Assembly (NCBI GenBank): GCA_035570275.1
Contig: DATMNI010000008.1
Span: 1-11,881, forward strand
Length of the DNA: 11,881 nucleotides
Direction of reading: 5' to 3'
From: DATMNI01 sp035570275
GTDB taxonomy: Bacteria > Acidobacteriota > Terriglobia > Bryobacterales > Bryobacteraceae
Made by a program: the position numbers and the translations under genes. The notes below the pieces were generated by a model, which had not been told where the DNA came from, did not search any database, and was given only the letters and a program-made list of their open reading frames with translations. This document shows positions 5,871 to 11,881 of this stretch, piece by piece (the stretch's first letter is position 1; every line of letters begins with the position of its first letter).

Positions 5871-8800
5871 TTACTTGCCCGCGACCAGCCAAATGGTCAC
5901 CCATATGACACCGAGAAAGGCCGCGGTGCCGCCTAAAACCGCCCATTGAATGGATTCCGATTTGGCTTTGGCGGCAGCCAGGAATCCCACGGCATCGTAA
6001 GGGGAGTCAGTGGGTGTGGGAGTCGGAAGCGTCGCGGCAGGGTCGGGCTGGATGACTGGAACAATCGCCGGTAGGGCGACGGGCTCCGGTACTGCGGCCA
6101 CGACCGCGGCGGCAGCACTGAGGGAAGCGGGCGCGGTCTCCACGGGGACGGGACGCGGTTGAGCGAAGACCGGCGCGGCGTCGCTGTAGGCCATATCCGG
6201 GGCTGCGGCGGCACGGGTCACGACCTCGGCGGCAGTCCACAAACTGGCGAAGACCGCGGTTTCCGGGAGCAGCATCGGGACCGGTTTCGGAAGTGGAGTA
6301 ACCACGGAGGCCACGGGCTCCGGCAAAGCGGCCGGTTCGGGTGCAACCGCTGCGGCCATTGATTTCAGCGCAGGTTCAGCAGCAGCCGGGGGCTCGGTGG
6401 CCACAGCCGCCCCGATGGTTTCGGGCGCAGGCTCTTCGGCAACGGGCGCGGCGAGGGCTTCGGGGATAGCCGCGACAACCTGCGGTACAGGTTCCTCAGC
6501 CACCAGCGCGGCCATAGGTTCGGCAGCTTCTTGGGACTCGGGCTGGTCCGCAACGGCGGCTGGGGCCGGTTCGGGGGTGGCCACGGGATCGGCTGCCTCT
6601 CCGAGTTGCGGTGCAGGTTCGTCTGCCACCCCGGCGGAGTCCGGTTCAGACACGGTTGCGGGTTCGGACGCATTGATGACTTGCGGTATGGGCTGGGCGC
6701 TATCCGCCGCGGCGGCAATGCCGGCGCCCGCCACGACTGGCAATGCGGGTTCTTCGGCTACCACGGAGGCGACGGGTTCCGGCGGGGCGAGTTCGGCCAT
6801 TTCCGCGACGAGCGGTTCGAACGTGGTGACAGGTTCGGTCGCTCCCACAACTGCCGATGCCGGCTCCTCGGCCACATCGGCTGCGATGGGTTCGGCAGCG
6901 GCGACAAGTGCCACGGCTTCCACGACGGGCGATGCCGGTTCATCAGCTACCGCATTAGCGACAGGTTCGAGTGCGGTGACAGGTTCGGGCGCGGCGAAAG
7001 GTGCGGCCAGTTCCACGACTGGCGATACCGGTTCCTCGGCCACAGCGGCGATGGGTTCGGGCGCGGCGACAAGTTCGGCCGCGGCGGCAGGTGCGGCCAC
7101 TTCCACAAATGACGGTGCGGGCTCCTCGGCCACATCGGCGATGGGTTCGGGCGCGGTCACAGGTGCGGCCAGATCCACGACTGGCGATACCGGTTCCTCG
7201 GCCACATCAGAGACGATGGCTTCGGGCGCGGCGACCGTTGCCGCCTCTTCCACAAATGACGGTGCGGGCTCCTCGGCCACATCAGAGACGATGGCTTCGG
7301 GCGCGGCGACCGTTGCGGCCCCTTCCACAAATGACGGTGCGGGCTCCTCGGCCACATCGGCGATGGCTTCGGGCGCGGCGATGGGTTCCGCCATTTCCAC
7401 GAGTGGCGGTCCGGTTTCCCCGGCCACAACGGCGATGGGTTCGGCCGCGGCGAGAACTTCGGCCAGTTCCACAACTGGCGATACCGGTTCCTCGGCCACA
7501 GCAGAAACGATGGCTTCCGGCGCGGCGACTAACATCGCCAATTCCACGGGTTGCGAGACTGTCTCCTCGGCCAGCGCGGCGATGGGTTCGGGCAGGGCGA
7601 GAACTTCGACCACTTCCTCCACAACTGGCGATACCGGTTCGTCGGCCACAACATAAACGATGGCTTCGGGCGCGGCGACCGTTGCGGCCCCTTCCACAAA
7701 TGACGGTGGGGGCTCCTCGGCGACCGCAGCAGTGATGGGTTCAGGCGTAGCGACAGGTTCGGTCGCGGTGACAGACTCGACGACTTCCCCGAGTGGGGGT
7801 GCGGGCTCCTCGGCCACATCGGTGGCGGTGGGTTCGGGCGCGGAGACGAGGGCTTCGGGCGCGGCGAAAGGTGTGGCCCCTTCCACGCCTGGCGATTCCG
7901 GTTCCTCGGCAACCGCGGCAGCGGCAGGTTCGGGTGCGGCGAGAACTTCGGCCACTTCCACGCCTGGCGATTCCGGTTCCTCGGCAACGGCAGCCGCGAA
8001 TAGTTCGGGCGCCGTGATGGATGCAGCCGCGGCGACAGACATCACTGCTTCCACCGCTTGCGTGACTGGCTCCCTGGCTACCGACGCGGCCAGGAGTTCC
8101 GATGCCGCGGAAGGTGCAGCTACTTCCACAACTGGCGGCGCCGGTTCGGCCACGGCCGCTGCGCTGGGTTCCCGCACCGGTTGGGGGGCCTGCGGCTCAG
8201 GTTCCAAGAGCGGCTGGCCGGCCGGCGCGGTGGCAAACGCGGCCACGCGGCCGAGGGACTCCTCGAACTCCCGCGCGGACTGATATCGCTCGGCAGGAGA
8301 TTTCATCAATGCTTTCAAAACCACAGCGTCGAGTTCCGGCGGAACCGAGGGTGTGAATCGGCTTGGGGGCTCGGGCTGCTGGTTGACATGTGCCAGCATC
8401 ACCTCGAATTGGCTTGCCGAACTGAACGGGGGGTGCCCGGCGAGCATTTCATAGAGCACGATGCCTATGGAATACAGATCGCCACGGTGGTCCACCGCGG
8501 CGGTGCCTTTCACTTGCTCGGGCGAAATGTACTTAACGTTACCCAGAATGGCGCCGGACTGCGTCAGGTGGAGCGCGTTAATCGACTTAGCCAGGCGGAA
8601 ATTAGTGAGCTTGATCACGCCGCCGGGGACGGCGATGATATTATCCGGCGTGATGTCGCGGTGCACAATCTTCTGTTCATGGGCGCAGCCTACCGCGGCG
8701 AGCACCTGCCGGGCGAACGCCACCGCTTCCGGCCATGGTATCGGTCCCAGCTGCAGGCGCTCGGAAAGCGGAAGGCCTTCAACCAGTTCAGTGGTCATGA

Positions 8801-9056
8801 CAAGCCGGCCTTCCAGGGGCATCGCGGTGAAGAACGTAACGATGTTTGGGTGCACCAGAAGGGCACGCACGCGCATCTCGCGCATGAAGCGCTCGGTCTC
8901 CTCCTGGTCGTCCTGGGCGCCCGCGGGAAGCACCTCCAGCAGCTCGATGCGCTGGGCCAAGGTGTTCCGCACGCGATATTCCACGCCATTCTTAGATCGC
9001 TTGGCGACGTCTAGAAAAGAATACCCGGAGTAAGTCTGACCGAGTTCGAACTCCAT
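5871..9056 (-). CDS. Giant tail-anchored pseudokinase with a basic-residue-free Ala/Pro/Glu/Val repeat linker
   Basis: 1061 residues. Residues 11-270 are a Hanks-type kinase fold that aligns without gaps to the downstream kinase, but key positions are lost. Glycine-loop G19 and G21 become K and S, catalytic Lys41 becomes Glu (ELLEVL), the catalytic-loop Lys136 becomes Thr (HRDITPDN), and DFG becomes NFR at 152-154. Helix-C Glu60, HRD Asp134, Asn139, ISPEQ and the GDLYSIGIVLYE helix remain, so the fold is probably kept while ATP use and catalysis are probably lost. Residues about 281-1030 are low-complexity, built on an imperfect ~25-residue unit around VAEEP; 329-897 contain no Lys, Arg or His. 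A C-terminal membrane helix spans about 1039-1058, three residues before the stop, making this a tail-anchored protein with the pseudokinase on a long tether. Start ATG 9056 with AGGAGG at 9065-9070. It is the first gene of the two-gene kinase unit. A regulatory or scaffold role is inference. Confidence 0.9.
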   Translation of the reverse strand: MEFELGQTYSGYSFLDVAKRSKNGVEYRVRNTLAQRIELLEVLPAGAQDDQEETERFMREMRVRALLVHPNIVTFFTAMPLEGRLVMTTELVEGLPLSERLQLGPIPWPEAVAFARQVLAAVGCAHEQKIVHRDITPDNIIAVPGGVIKLTNFRLAKSINALHLTQSGAILGNVKYISPEQVKGTAAVDHRGDLYSIGIVLYEMLAGHPPFSSASQFEVMLAHVNQQPEPPSRFTPSVPPELDAVVLKALMKSPAERYQSAREFEESLGRVAAFATAPAGQPLLEPEPQAPQPVREPSAAAVAEPAPPVVEVAAPSAASELLAASVAREPVTQAVEAVMSVAAAASITAPELFAAAVAEEPESPGVEVAEVLAAPEPAAAAVAEEPESPGVEGATPFAAPEALVSAPEPTATDVAEEPAPPLGEVVESVTATEPVATPEPITAAVAEEPPPSFVEGAATVAAPEAIVYVVADEPVSPVVEEVVEVLALPEPIAALAEETVSQPVELAMLVAAPEAIVSAVAEEPVSPVVELAEVLAAAEPIAVVAGETGPPLVEMAEPIAAPEAIADVAEEPAPSFVEGAATVAAPEAIVSDVAEEPAPSFVEEAATVAAPEAIVSDVAEEPVSPVVDLAAPVTAPEPIADVAEEPAPSFVEVAAPAAAAELVAAPEPIAAVAEEPVSPVVELAAPFAAPEPVTALEPVANAVADEPASPVVEAVALVAAAEPIAADVAEEPASAVVGATEPVTTFEPLVAEMAELAPPEPVASVVAEEPALPVVAGAGIAAAADSAQPIPQVINASEPATVSEPDSAGVADEPAPQLGEAADPVATPEPAPAAVADQPESQEAAEPMAALVAEEPVPQVVAAIPEALAAPVAEEPAPETIGAAVATEPPAAAEPALKSMAAAVAPEPAALPEPVASVVTPLPKPVPMLLPETAVFASLWTAAEVVTRAAAAPDMAYSDAAPVFAQPRPVPVETAPASLSAAAAVVAAVPEPVALPAIVPVIQPDPAATLPTPTPTDSPYDAVGFLAAAKAKSESIQWAVLGGTAAFLGVIWVTIWLVAGK
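6366..8072 (-). repeat. Imperfect ~75-bp tandem repeats encoding the VAEEP linker
   Basis: This codes for residues 329-897 of the pseudokinase. The unit is about 75 bp (25 residues), of the form DVAEEPAPSFVE, AATVAAPEAIVS, with 24- and 30-residue variants and more than twenty VAEEP-like centres. Units 7201-7275 and 7276-7350 differ at only 2 of 75 positions, and a distant copy at 7644-7718 differs from the second at 4. This shows recent duplication inside an older, diverged array. The bias leaves other frames, including antisense ones, open over long stretches; these are shadows. Confidence 0.88.
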
Positions 9057-9064
9057 CCAACAGG

Positions 9065-9070
9065 CCTCCT
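9065..9070 (-). promoter_or_regulatory. Shine-Dalgarno AGGAGG of the pseudokinase gene
   Basis: A full AGGAGG on the minus strand, 8 bases before the ATG at 9056, confirms this start. Confidence 0.75.
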
Positions 9071-9116
9071 GCCGGCGCGAAGAGTCGGCCGGCGAAAATA
9101 TGAGAAACTGCTAAGG

Positions 9117-9146
9117 ATTCTAGAGGTTGAGACGGAAATGGGTCAA
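9117..9146 (-). promoter_or_regulatory. Sigma70-type promoter for the pseudokinase-kinase unit
   Basis: On the minus strand a -35 box TTGACC (9146-9141), an 18-bp spacer and a -10 box TAGAAT (9122-9117) lie about 60 bp upstream of the ATG. Transcription would begin near 9110, giving a leader of about 50 bases that includes the Shine-Dalgarno. No comparable promoter was seen between the two kinase genes. The rest of 9057-9279 shows no gene. Confidence 0.5.
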
Positions 9147-9279
9147 TTTGCCAAACGTTAGCAGTGTGGCCACGCGGATGGATAGCATTCCGAGTTAGCT
9201 ATGCGGGTGTCCGGCGGTTCGGATTCGCCTGGCAACACGCGATAGTGGAGGCGCGCGACGCCATCGGAGAACCGGCGCG

Positions 9280-9500
9280 ATGATGCGCCTGCGCTCCACC
9301 CTGAAGAAATTCGTCCACACCGAAATGCAACCGGGCGACCTGGTGGCCGTCATCCAAACTGCTCCACGCGGCCATCGATCACCTGAAGTACAACGCGCTG
9401 GGCCGCGTGGGCATCAGCAGTTTCGCGCCGCTCGGCGGCAACAACGGTGGCGGCGACAACATCGCCATCGACGATGAGCGCGAGCAGATTTTCTCCGCGG
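9280..9500 (+). pseudogene. Remnant of a VWFA-related Acidobacterial-domain protein
   Basis: From ATG 9280 the frame reads MMRLRSTLKKFVHTEMQPGD then LVAVIQT. After 9357 the homology continues in another frame as KLLHAAIDHLKYNALGRVGI, then SSFAPLGGN and DNIAIDDEREQIFSAG. Both parts match the middle of the VWFA-related domain found in many secreted acidobacterial proteins (the TIGR03436 type as I recall it). The join lacks about 15 codons normally present between the two parts, so this is an internal deletion with a frame change. The 5' third (signal peptide and the start of the VWA fold) and the 3' part are absent. Not functional; what remains is homology only. Confidence 0.6.
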
Positions 9501-9502
9501 GC

Positions 9503-9633
9503 CGAACGCGACTTCATTGCCAACCGGCTGACCGAACTCTTCAACCAGGCGTTCGGCGTGGAGAAGGGCGACGAAGTGGAAGCGCAGCACAATCCGGTGA
9601 TTTTGAAAAGCCATCGAAGCAATTGGCGGGTAA
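9503..9633 (+). pseudogene. C-terminal remnant of an unidentified protein
   Basis: Directly after the VWFA remnant, in another frame, comes a well-formed segment: AERDFIANRLTELFNQAFGV, EKGDEVEAQHNPVILK. A one-base insertion in the A-run at 9606-9609 then breaks it. Removing one A gives the ending AIEAIGG and a TAA at 9631-9633. The amphipathic, non-repetitive composition and the natural-looking end suggest the true C-terminus of a cytoplasmic protein. I do not recognise the family. It abuts unrelated sequence, so the join near 9500 is probably a deletion or recombination junction. Confidence 0.4.
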
Positions 9634-9636
9634 GTG

Positions 9637-9659
9637 GTCGCGACCCTCCGGGTCGCGAC
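9637..9659. repeat. Hairpin GTCGCGACCC-TCC-GGGTCGCGAC
   Basis: A perfect 10-bp stem with a TCC loop, 4 bp after the TAA at 9631-9633. Very stable, with no T-run after it. Its place right behind a gene end, and a second palindrome immediately following, suggest a REP-like palindromic unit or a terminator stem. Confidence 0.6.
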
Positions 9660-9678
9660 TTTGGGCAAATTGCCCAAA
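9660..9678. repeat. Palindrome TTTGGGCAA-A-TTGCCCAAA
   Basis: A perfect 9+1+9 palindrome abutting the previous hairpin with no spacer. As RNA it would fold as a 7-bp stem with an AAATT loop. Confidence 0.6.
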
Positions 9679-9699
9679 TAAGTTCTGGGATTGCGGCGA

Positions 9700-9742
9700 T
9701 GAAGCGAGAATGCTTCACACGGGTTTGTCTATAGGTGTGAAG
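9700..9742. repeat. Two overlapping, mutually exclusive stems
   Basis: TGAAGC (9700-9705) pairs with GCTTCA (9712-9717). The overlapping CTTCACAC (9713-9720) pairs perfectly with GTGTGAAG (9735-9742) across a 14-base loop. Only one of these stems can form at a time, as in attenuators, but no uridine tract or leader peptide is seen. Confidence 0.4.
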
Positions 9743-9786
9743 TCCCTGCGTCCGCCGCCCAGCTTCACGCGCAAGACTCTGGTACA

Positions 9787-10290
9787 CAAGACCCGCTCAC
9801 GTGCACTACCAACGTCACGCAGACGCCAAAGATGCGCGGCGAGTCGTACGCCGAAAAGATCGGGGCATCACCATAACCTGTACCGGAGGGACCGCTCTCG
9901 CTGCCGGGTCCACTGTACCCAGTATCAACCTCACGGTCTTTCTGAACGCGCCGGTCGCTAGCCGCACCTATGCCAATAATGGAGCCGTCCCAGGGGTCCG
10001 AAGCTCTCCTGCTAATCGACGAGCCGGGCAGGCTTCCTGACCCGCACCACCAATACCCAACTGGCGTGTAACGACCCAAGGGGCATCTGCGCCGTGATCG
10101 GCACGGGCGGAGCGCTTGCCACCTACGACGGCAGCGCCGCCCGGCCGAACATCTTACCTGGCGTAGTCAGCGGAAACTCAGTGACGTTTTTTGGAATACC
10201 GATCGAACCGCCTGCGACCACGGGCTTGACCCGCACGCTCCGCATCACAAACATACGTGCCAACGCGACCGTGCCGATTTTCGAATGCCA
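9787..10290 (+). pseudogene. Decayed secreted/surface protein of a type common in Acidobacteria
   Basis: One protein can be followed through four frame segments. From 9787 it reads QDPLTCTTNVTQTPKMRGES, YAEKI. After a one-base loss near 9862-9866 it continues GITITCTGGTALAAGSTVPS, INLTVFLNAPV. After another near 9996-9999 it reads EALLLIDEPG. After a third shift near 10027-10031 it reads GFLTRTTNTQLACNDP, ICAVIGTGGALATYDGSAA, then TRTLRITNIRANA. The content is Thr/Asn/Gly-rich beta-strand sequence with paired cysteines, as in extracellular repeat proteins of Solibacter-like bacteria (my recollection of the type). There is no start or signal peptide, and homology fades after about 10270, near the mobile-element-like genes on the other strand. 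Clearly non-functional as it stands. Confidence 0.6.
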
Positions 10291-10350
10291 CATTCCGCAA
10301 GTTGGCGGTGTCCTGGTCGGCCCTGCTCGTCGACCAGGCGAATCGGCGAA

Positions 10351-11364
10351 CTACCGGCGGGGAGATCGCTCCGCTGGATGGCATGGAACGTCATGGATGC
10401 GCGCTGTCCACCAGACAGCGTTGGAAATCGCCGGCACGGCGCCAGCGGCGAAGAAACTGGCCGGATCATGGCCACACGGCAACTCGACGCGCCGGGCTTC
10501 CACGCCGGCGTGGCGCAGTTGGATGCTTAAGCGGTGAGCCGCTCTCTGGCCGCTGCCATTGCGGTCGGCGTCGAAACAGATATAGATATAGGGGACGCGC
10601 GGCGCGGGCTGGCATAGCTCGGTGATCTGAAACTGGTTGAGGTGCGATCCCATCACCCCCACGGCATCGGTAAAACCAGCCTGCCACAAAGCCGCCACAT
10701 CCAACAAACCTTCCACCAGCAGCACGCGGGGAGAACCCAAAGTCTGCGCCCAACCATAAAGCCCTCCTTTGGACCCTGGCAGGAAACGGTGCCGGCCGAT
10801 GCCATTGCCCAAGGACCGGCCATACAGGGTCCCAGCCTGCTCCAGCGGAAAGGTAAGACATCGAAAGAAGGCGTCGCGCCCGCGCTCATCCACCAGACCG
10901 CTGGCCAGTAAGGTCTGGCGGCTGTAACCGCGCCGTGTCAGGTGAGCGCGCAAACAGGCGCCCGGCGCATAGCCCACGCGCATCCGTTCGATGACGGCGC
11001 GGTCGTGGATGCCGCGACCGGTAAGATAGGCGCGCGCCTCCTCGAAGCCTGCCAGTTGCCGTTGATAGAAACGGTAGGTGTACTCCAGTAGTTGTTCGGC
11101 GATGGGATCGTCATTGCCGGGTTCGGTGTAGTCATCCAGCAGGTAAATCAAGCGGGCCAGTCCGCCTCCGCAGCCACAGCCATGGCAGTAGAACACCTGT
11201 TTGCGCCGGTTGACGTAAAACGAGGGATGGTGGTCGTGGTGCAGCGGGCATAGTCCGGCGACCTCGTCGCCACCGCGGTCGCGAACGATCTTCCATCCGC
11301 GTTGTTGGAGATAATCCAGCAGCGAAATCCGCGGCTGGAGCACGTCATGGTCGAGATCCATCAT
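10351..11364 (-). CDS. Compact CHC2-TOPRIM DnaG-like primase, likely of a mobile element; C-terminus probably frameshifted
   Basis: 337 residues from ATG 11364; a second ATG follows at 11361. A CHC2 zinc-binding domain is at about 8-75 with ligands C39, H42 (CPLHHDHHPSF), C60 and C63 (FYCHGCG). A DnaG-type catalytic N-domain follows at about 95-205 (FEEARAYLTGRGI, FRCLTFPL, YGRSLGNG, HRFLPGSKGGLYG). A TOPRIM domain comes next with VLLVEGLLDVAAL (214-226; Glu218) and CFDADRNGSG (263-272; Asp265, Asp267). There is no C-terminal helicase-binding domain, so it is about half the size of chromosomal DnaG (near 600 residues). The last residues after FFAAGA look wrong: a one-base restoration near 10435-10443 would give GDFQRCLVDSAHP and a stop at 10391-10393. 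The start overlaps the stop of the upstream DUF6431-like gene as ATGA, giving translational coupling. It would synthesise RNA primers for element replication; that role is inference. Confidence 0.8.
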   Translation of the reverse strand: MMDLDHDVLQPRISLLDYLQQRGWKIVRDRGGDEVAGLCPLHHDHHPSFYVNRRKQVFYCHGCGCGGGLARLIYLLDDYTEPGNDDPIAEQLLEYTYRFYQRQLAGFEEARAYLTGRGIHDRAVIERMRVGYAPGACLRAHLTRRGYSRQTLLASGLVDERGRDAFFRCLTFPLEQAGTLYGRSLGNGIGRHRFLPGSKGGLYGWAQTLGSPRVLLVEGLLDVAALWQAGFTDAVGVMGSHLNQFQITELCQPAPRVPYIYICFDADRNGSGQRAAHRLSIQLRHAGVEARRVELPCGHDPASFFAAGAVPAISNAVWWTARIHDVPCHPAERSPRR

Positions 11365-11873
11365 GGTGAGAGTGGCTCCGCGATCAGAATACGGCCGCAG
11401 GCGCGCCAATCCCAGGCAAACAGGGTGGGCGCCCAAACCAGAAACCGCAGACTCTGCATGCGTCGCCAAACCCATCGCCGGACGGTGGAGCCGTCGGCGA
11501 GGCGATCCGGATCGCGGCAATGGGGTGCGGCCTGTTCGGCGGACACGGACTGGCCGAGTCGTTGGAACGCTTGCTGGCGGGCCAGCAAGCTATACGGCGC
11601 ACCCGGCACACACCAGCCAGGCAGCACCGTCAGGGTGGCGTCCCACACCTTGCAGATGCCGCGACGAATCAGAATCCAGTCGTGTACCCGATCATGTGCC
11701 TGTCGTCGACGCCGGCCGTGACCGATGATGGCGACCTGCTGGCACGCCGGGCACTGCCGCGGCAGCCACTCGGTGTCGTAGTCGCCGGGCTTGCATCCAT
11801 CGCCGCAACGTGGGATAAAGACGATCACGGGTGCGAAGGCACGCCCCGGAATCGCTACCCGCCCAAGGCACAC
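11361..11873 (-). CDS. DUF6431-like zinc/HTH protein, mobile-element-associated (5' end uncertain)
   Basis: 170 residues if started at GTG 11873. The frame stays open to the window edge, so the start could lie outside; GTG 11828 (VIVFIPRCGDGCKPG) is a shorter alternative that fits my recollection of the family N-terminus. Cysteine motifs CGDGC and QCPACQQ suggest zinc binding. GHGRRRRQAHDRVHDWILIR is the conserved basic core, LTVLPGWCVPGAPYSL follows, and CRDPDRLADGSTVRRWVWRR is a helix-turn-helix resembling those of transposases. DUF6431 proteins occur beside transposition and recombination genes, and their biochemical role is unknown. A second CxxC expected after RRGIC reads CKVW here, so the zinc site may be damaged. 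The stop overlaps the primase start by 4 bp (ATGA). Confidence 0.65.
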   Translation of the reverse strand: MCLGRVAIPGRAFAPVIVFIPRCGDGCKPGDYDTEWLPRQCPACQQVAIIGHGRRRRQAHDRVHDWILIRRGICKVWDATLTVLPGWCVPGAPYSLLARQQAFQRLGQSVSAEQAAPHCRDPDRLADGSTVRRWVWRRMQSLRFLVWAPTLFAWDWRACGRILIAEPLSP

Positions 11874-11881
11874 GACTCCGC

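Noticed and set aside
6397..7656. 419-residue open frame on the + strand, Ser/Ala/Gly/Thr-rich, antisense to the pseudokinase
   Set aside because: It follows the 75-bp repeats of the minus-strand gene, whose composition excludes stops in several frames. It has no ribosome binding site and no recognisable domain. The minus-strand frame has a kinase fold, start signals and a membrane anchor.
7001..7735. Arg/Pro-rich open frame on the + strand in the same repeats
   Set aside because: Another composition shadow of the repeat unit; it changes character only where the repeats do.
6366..8072. CRISPR-like array in the repeat region
   Set aside because: Repeats are contiguous imperfect coding units in one open frame, with no constant direct repeats separated by unique spacers.
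11365..11520. Longer primase start on the minus strand at 11520
   Set aside because: The extra residues are encoded opposite the conserved end of the DUF6431-like frame in another register, while ATG 11364 sits at an ATGA coupling with that gene and precedes the family-like N-terminus.

Overview
The window is GC-rich bacterial chromosome with no rRNA, tRNA or CRISPR array. Its content suggests an Acidobacteriota genome, probably Solibacter/Bryobacterales-like. The pointers are a remnant resembling the VWFA-related Acidobacterial domain, a broken secreted protein of a type I associate with these genomes, a secreted beta-propeller, and Pkn-type Ser/Thr kinases with long Ala/Pro tails. This assignment is inference from gene content only.

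Layout. 149-1671 (+): an Rsm22/METTL17-type methyltransferase with a complete four-cysteine Fe-S signature, followed 5 bp later by an HD-domain phosphohydrolase. 1672-1861: intergenic DNA with several perfect hairpins. 1862-2394 (+): a hicB antitoxin followed by a hicA toxin gene broken by a single-base insertion. 2448-3237 (-): a small DUF4342-like membrane protein followed by a VOC/glyoxalase-like gene broken by two frameshifts. 3313-4368 (+): a secreted YncE-like beta-propeller protein, divergent from the DUF4342 gene.

4400-9056 (-) is the most distinctive part. It is a two-gene unit with a good sigma70-type promoter at 9117-9146. The first gene encodes a 1061-residue pseudokinase that lacks the VAIK lysine, the DFG aspartate and the catalytic-loop lysine. 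It is joined to a C-terminal membrane anchor by a repetitive acidic Ala/Pro/Glu/Val linker with 569 consecutive residues free of Lys, Arg and His. The second gene encodes a canonical transmembrane Ser/Thr kinase whose kinase domain aligns with the pseudokinase without gaps over about 270 residues. An active kinase paired with a tethered pseudokinase paralogue is the best candidate here for an undescribed signalling arrangement.

9280-10290 (+) is a graveyard: pieces of a VWFA-type protein, the tail of an unidentified protein, a cluster of hairpins, and a secreted protein in four reading frames. 10351-11881 (-) holds two translationally coupled genes that look like part of a mobile element: a DUF6431-like zinc/HTH protein, open to the window edge, and a compact CHC2-TOPRIM DnaG-like primase whose C-terminus appears frameshifted.
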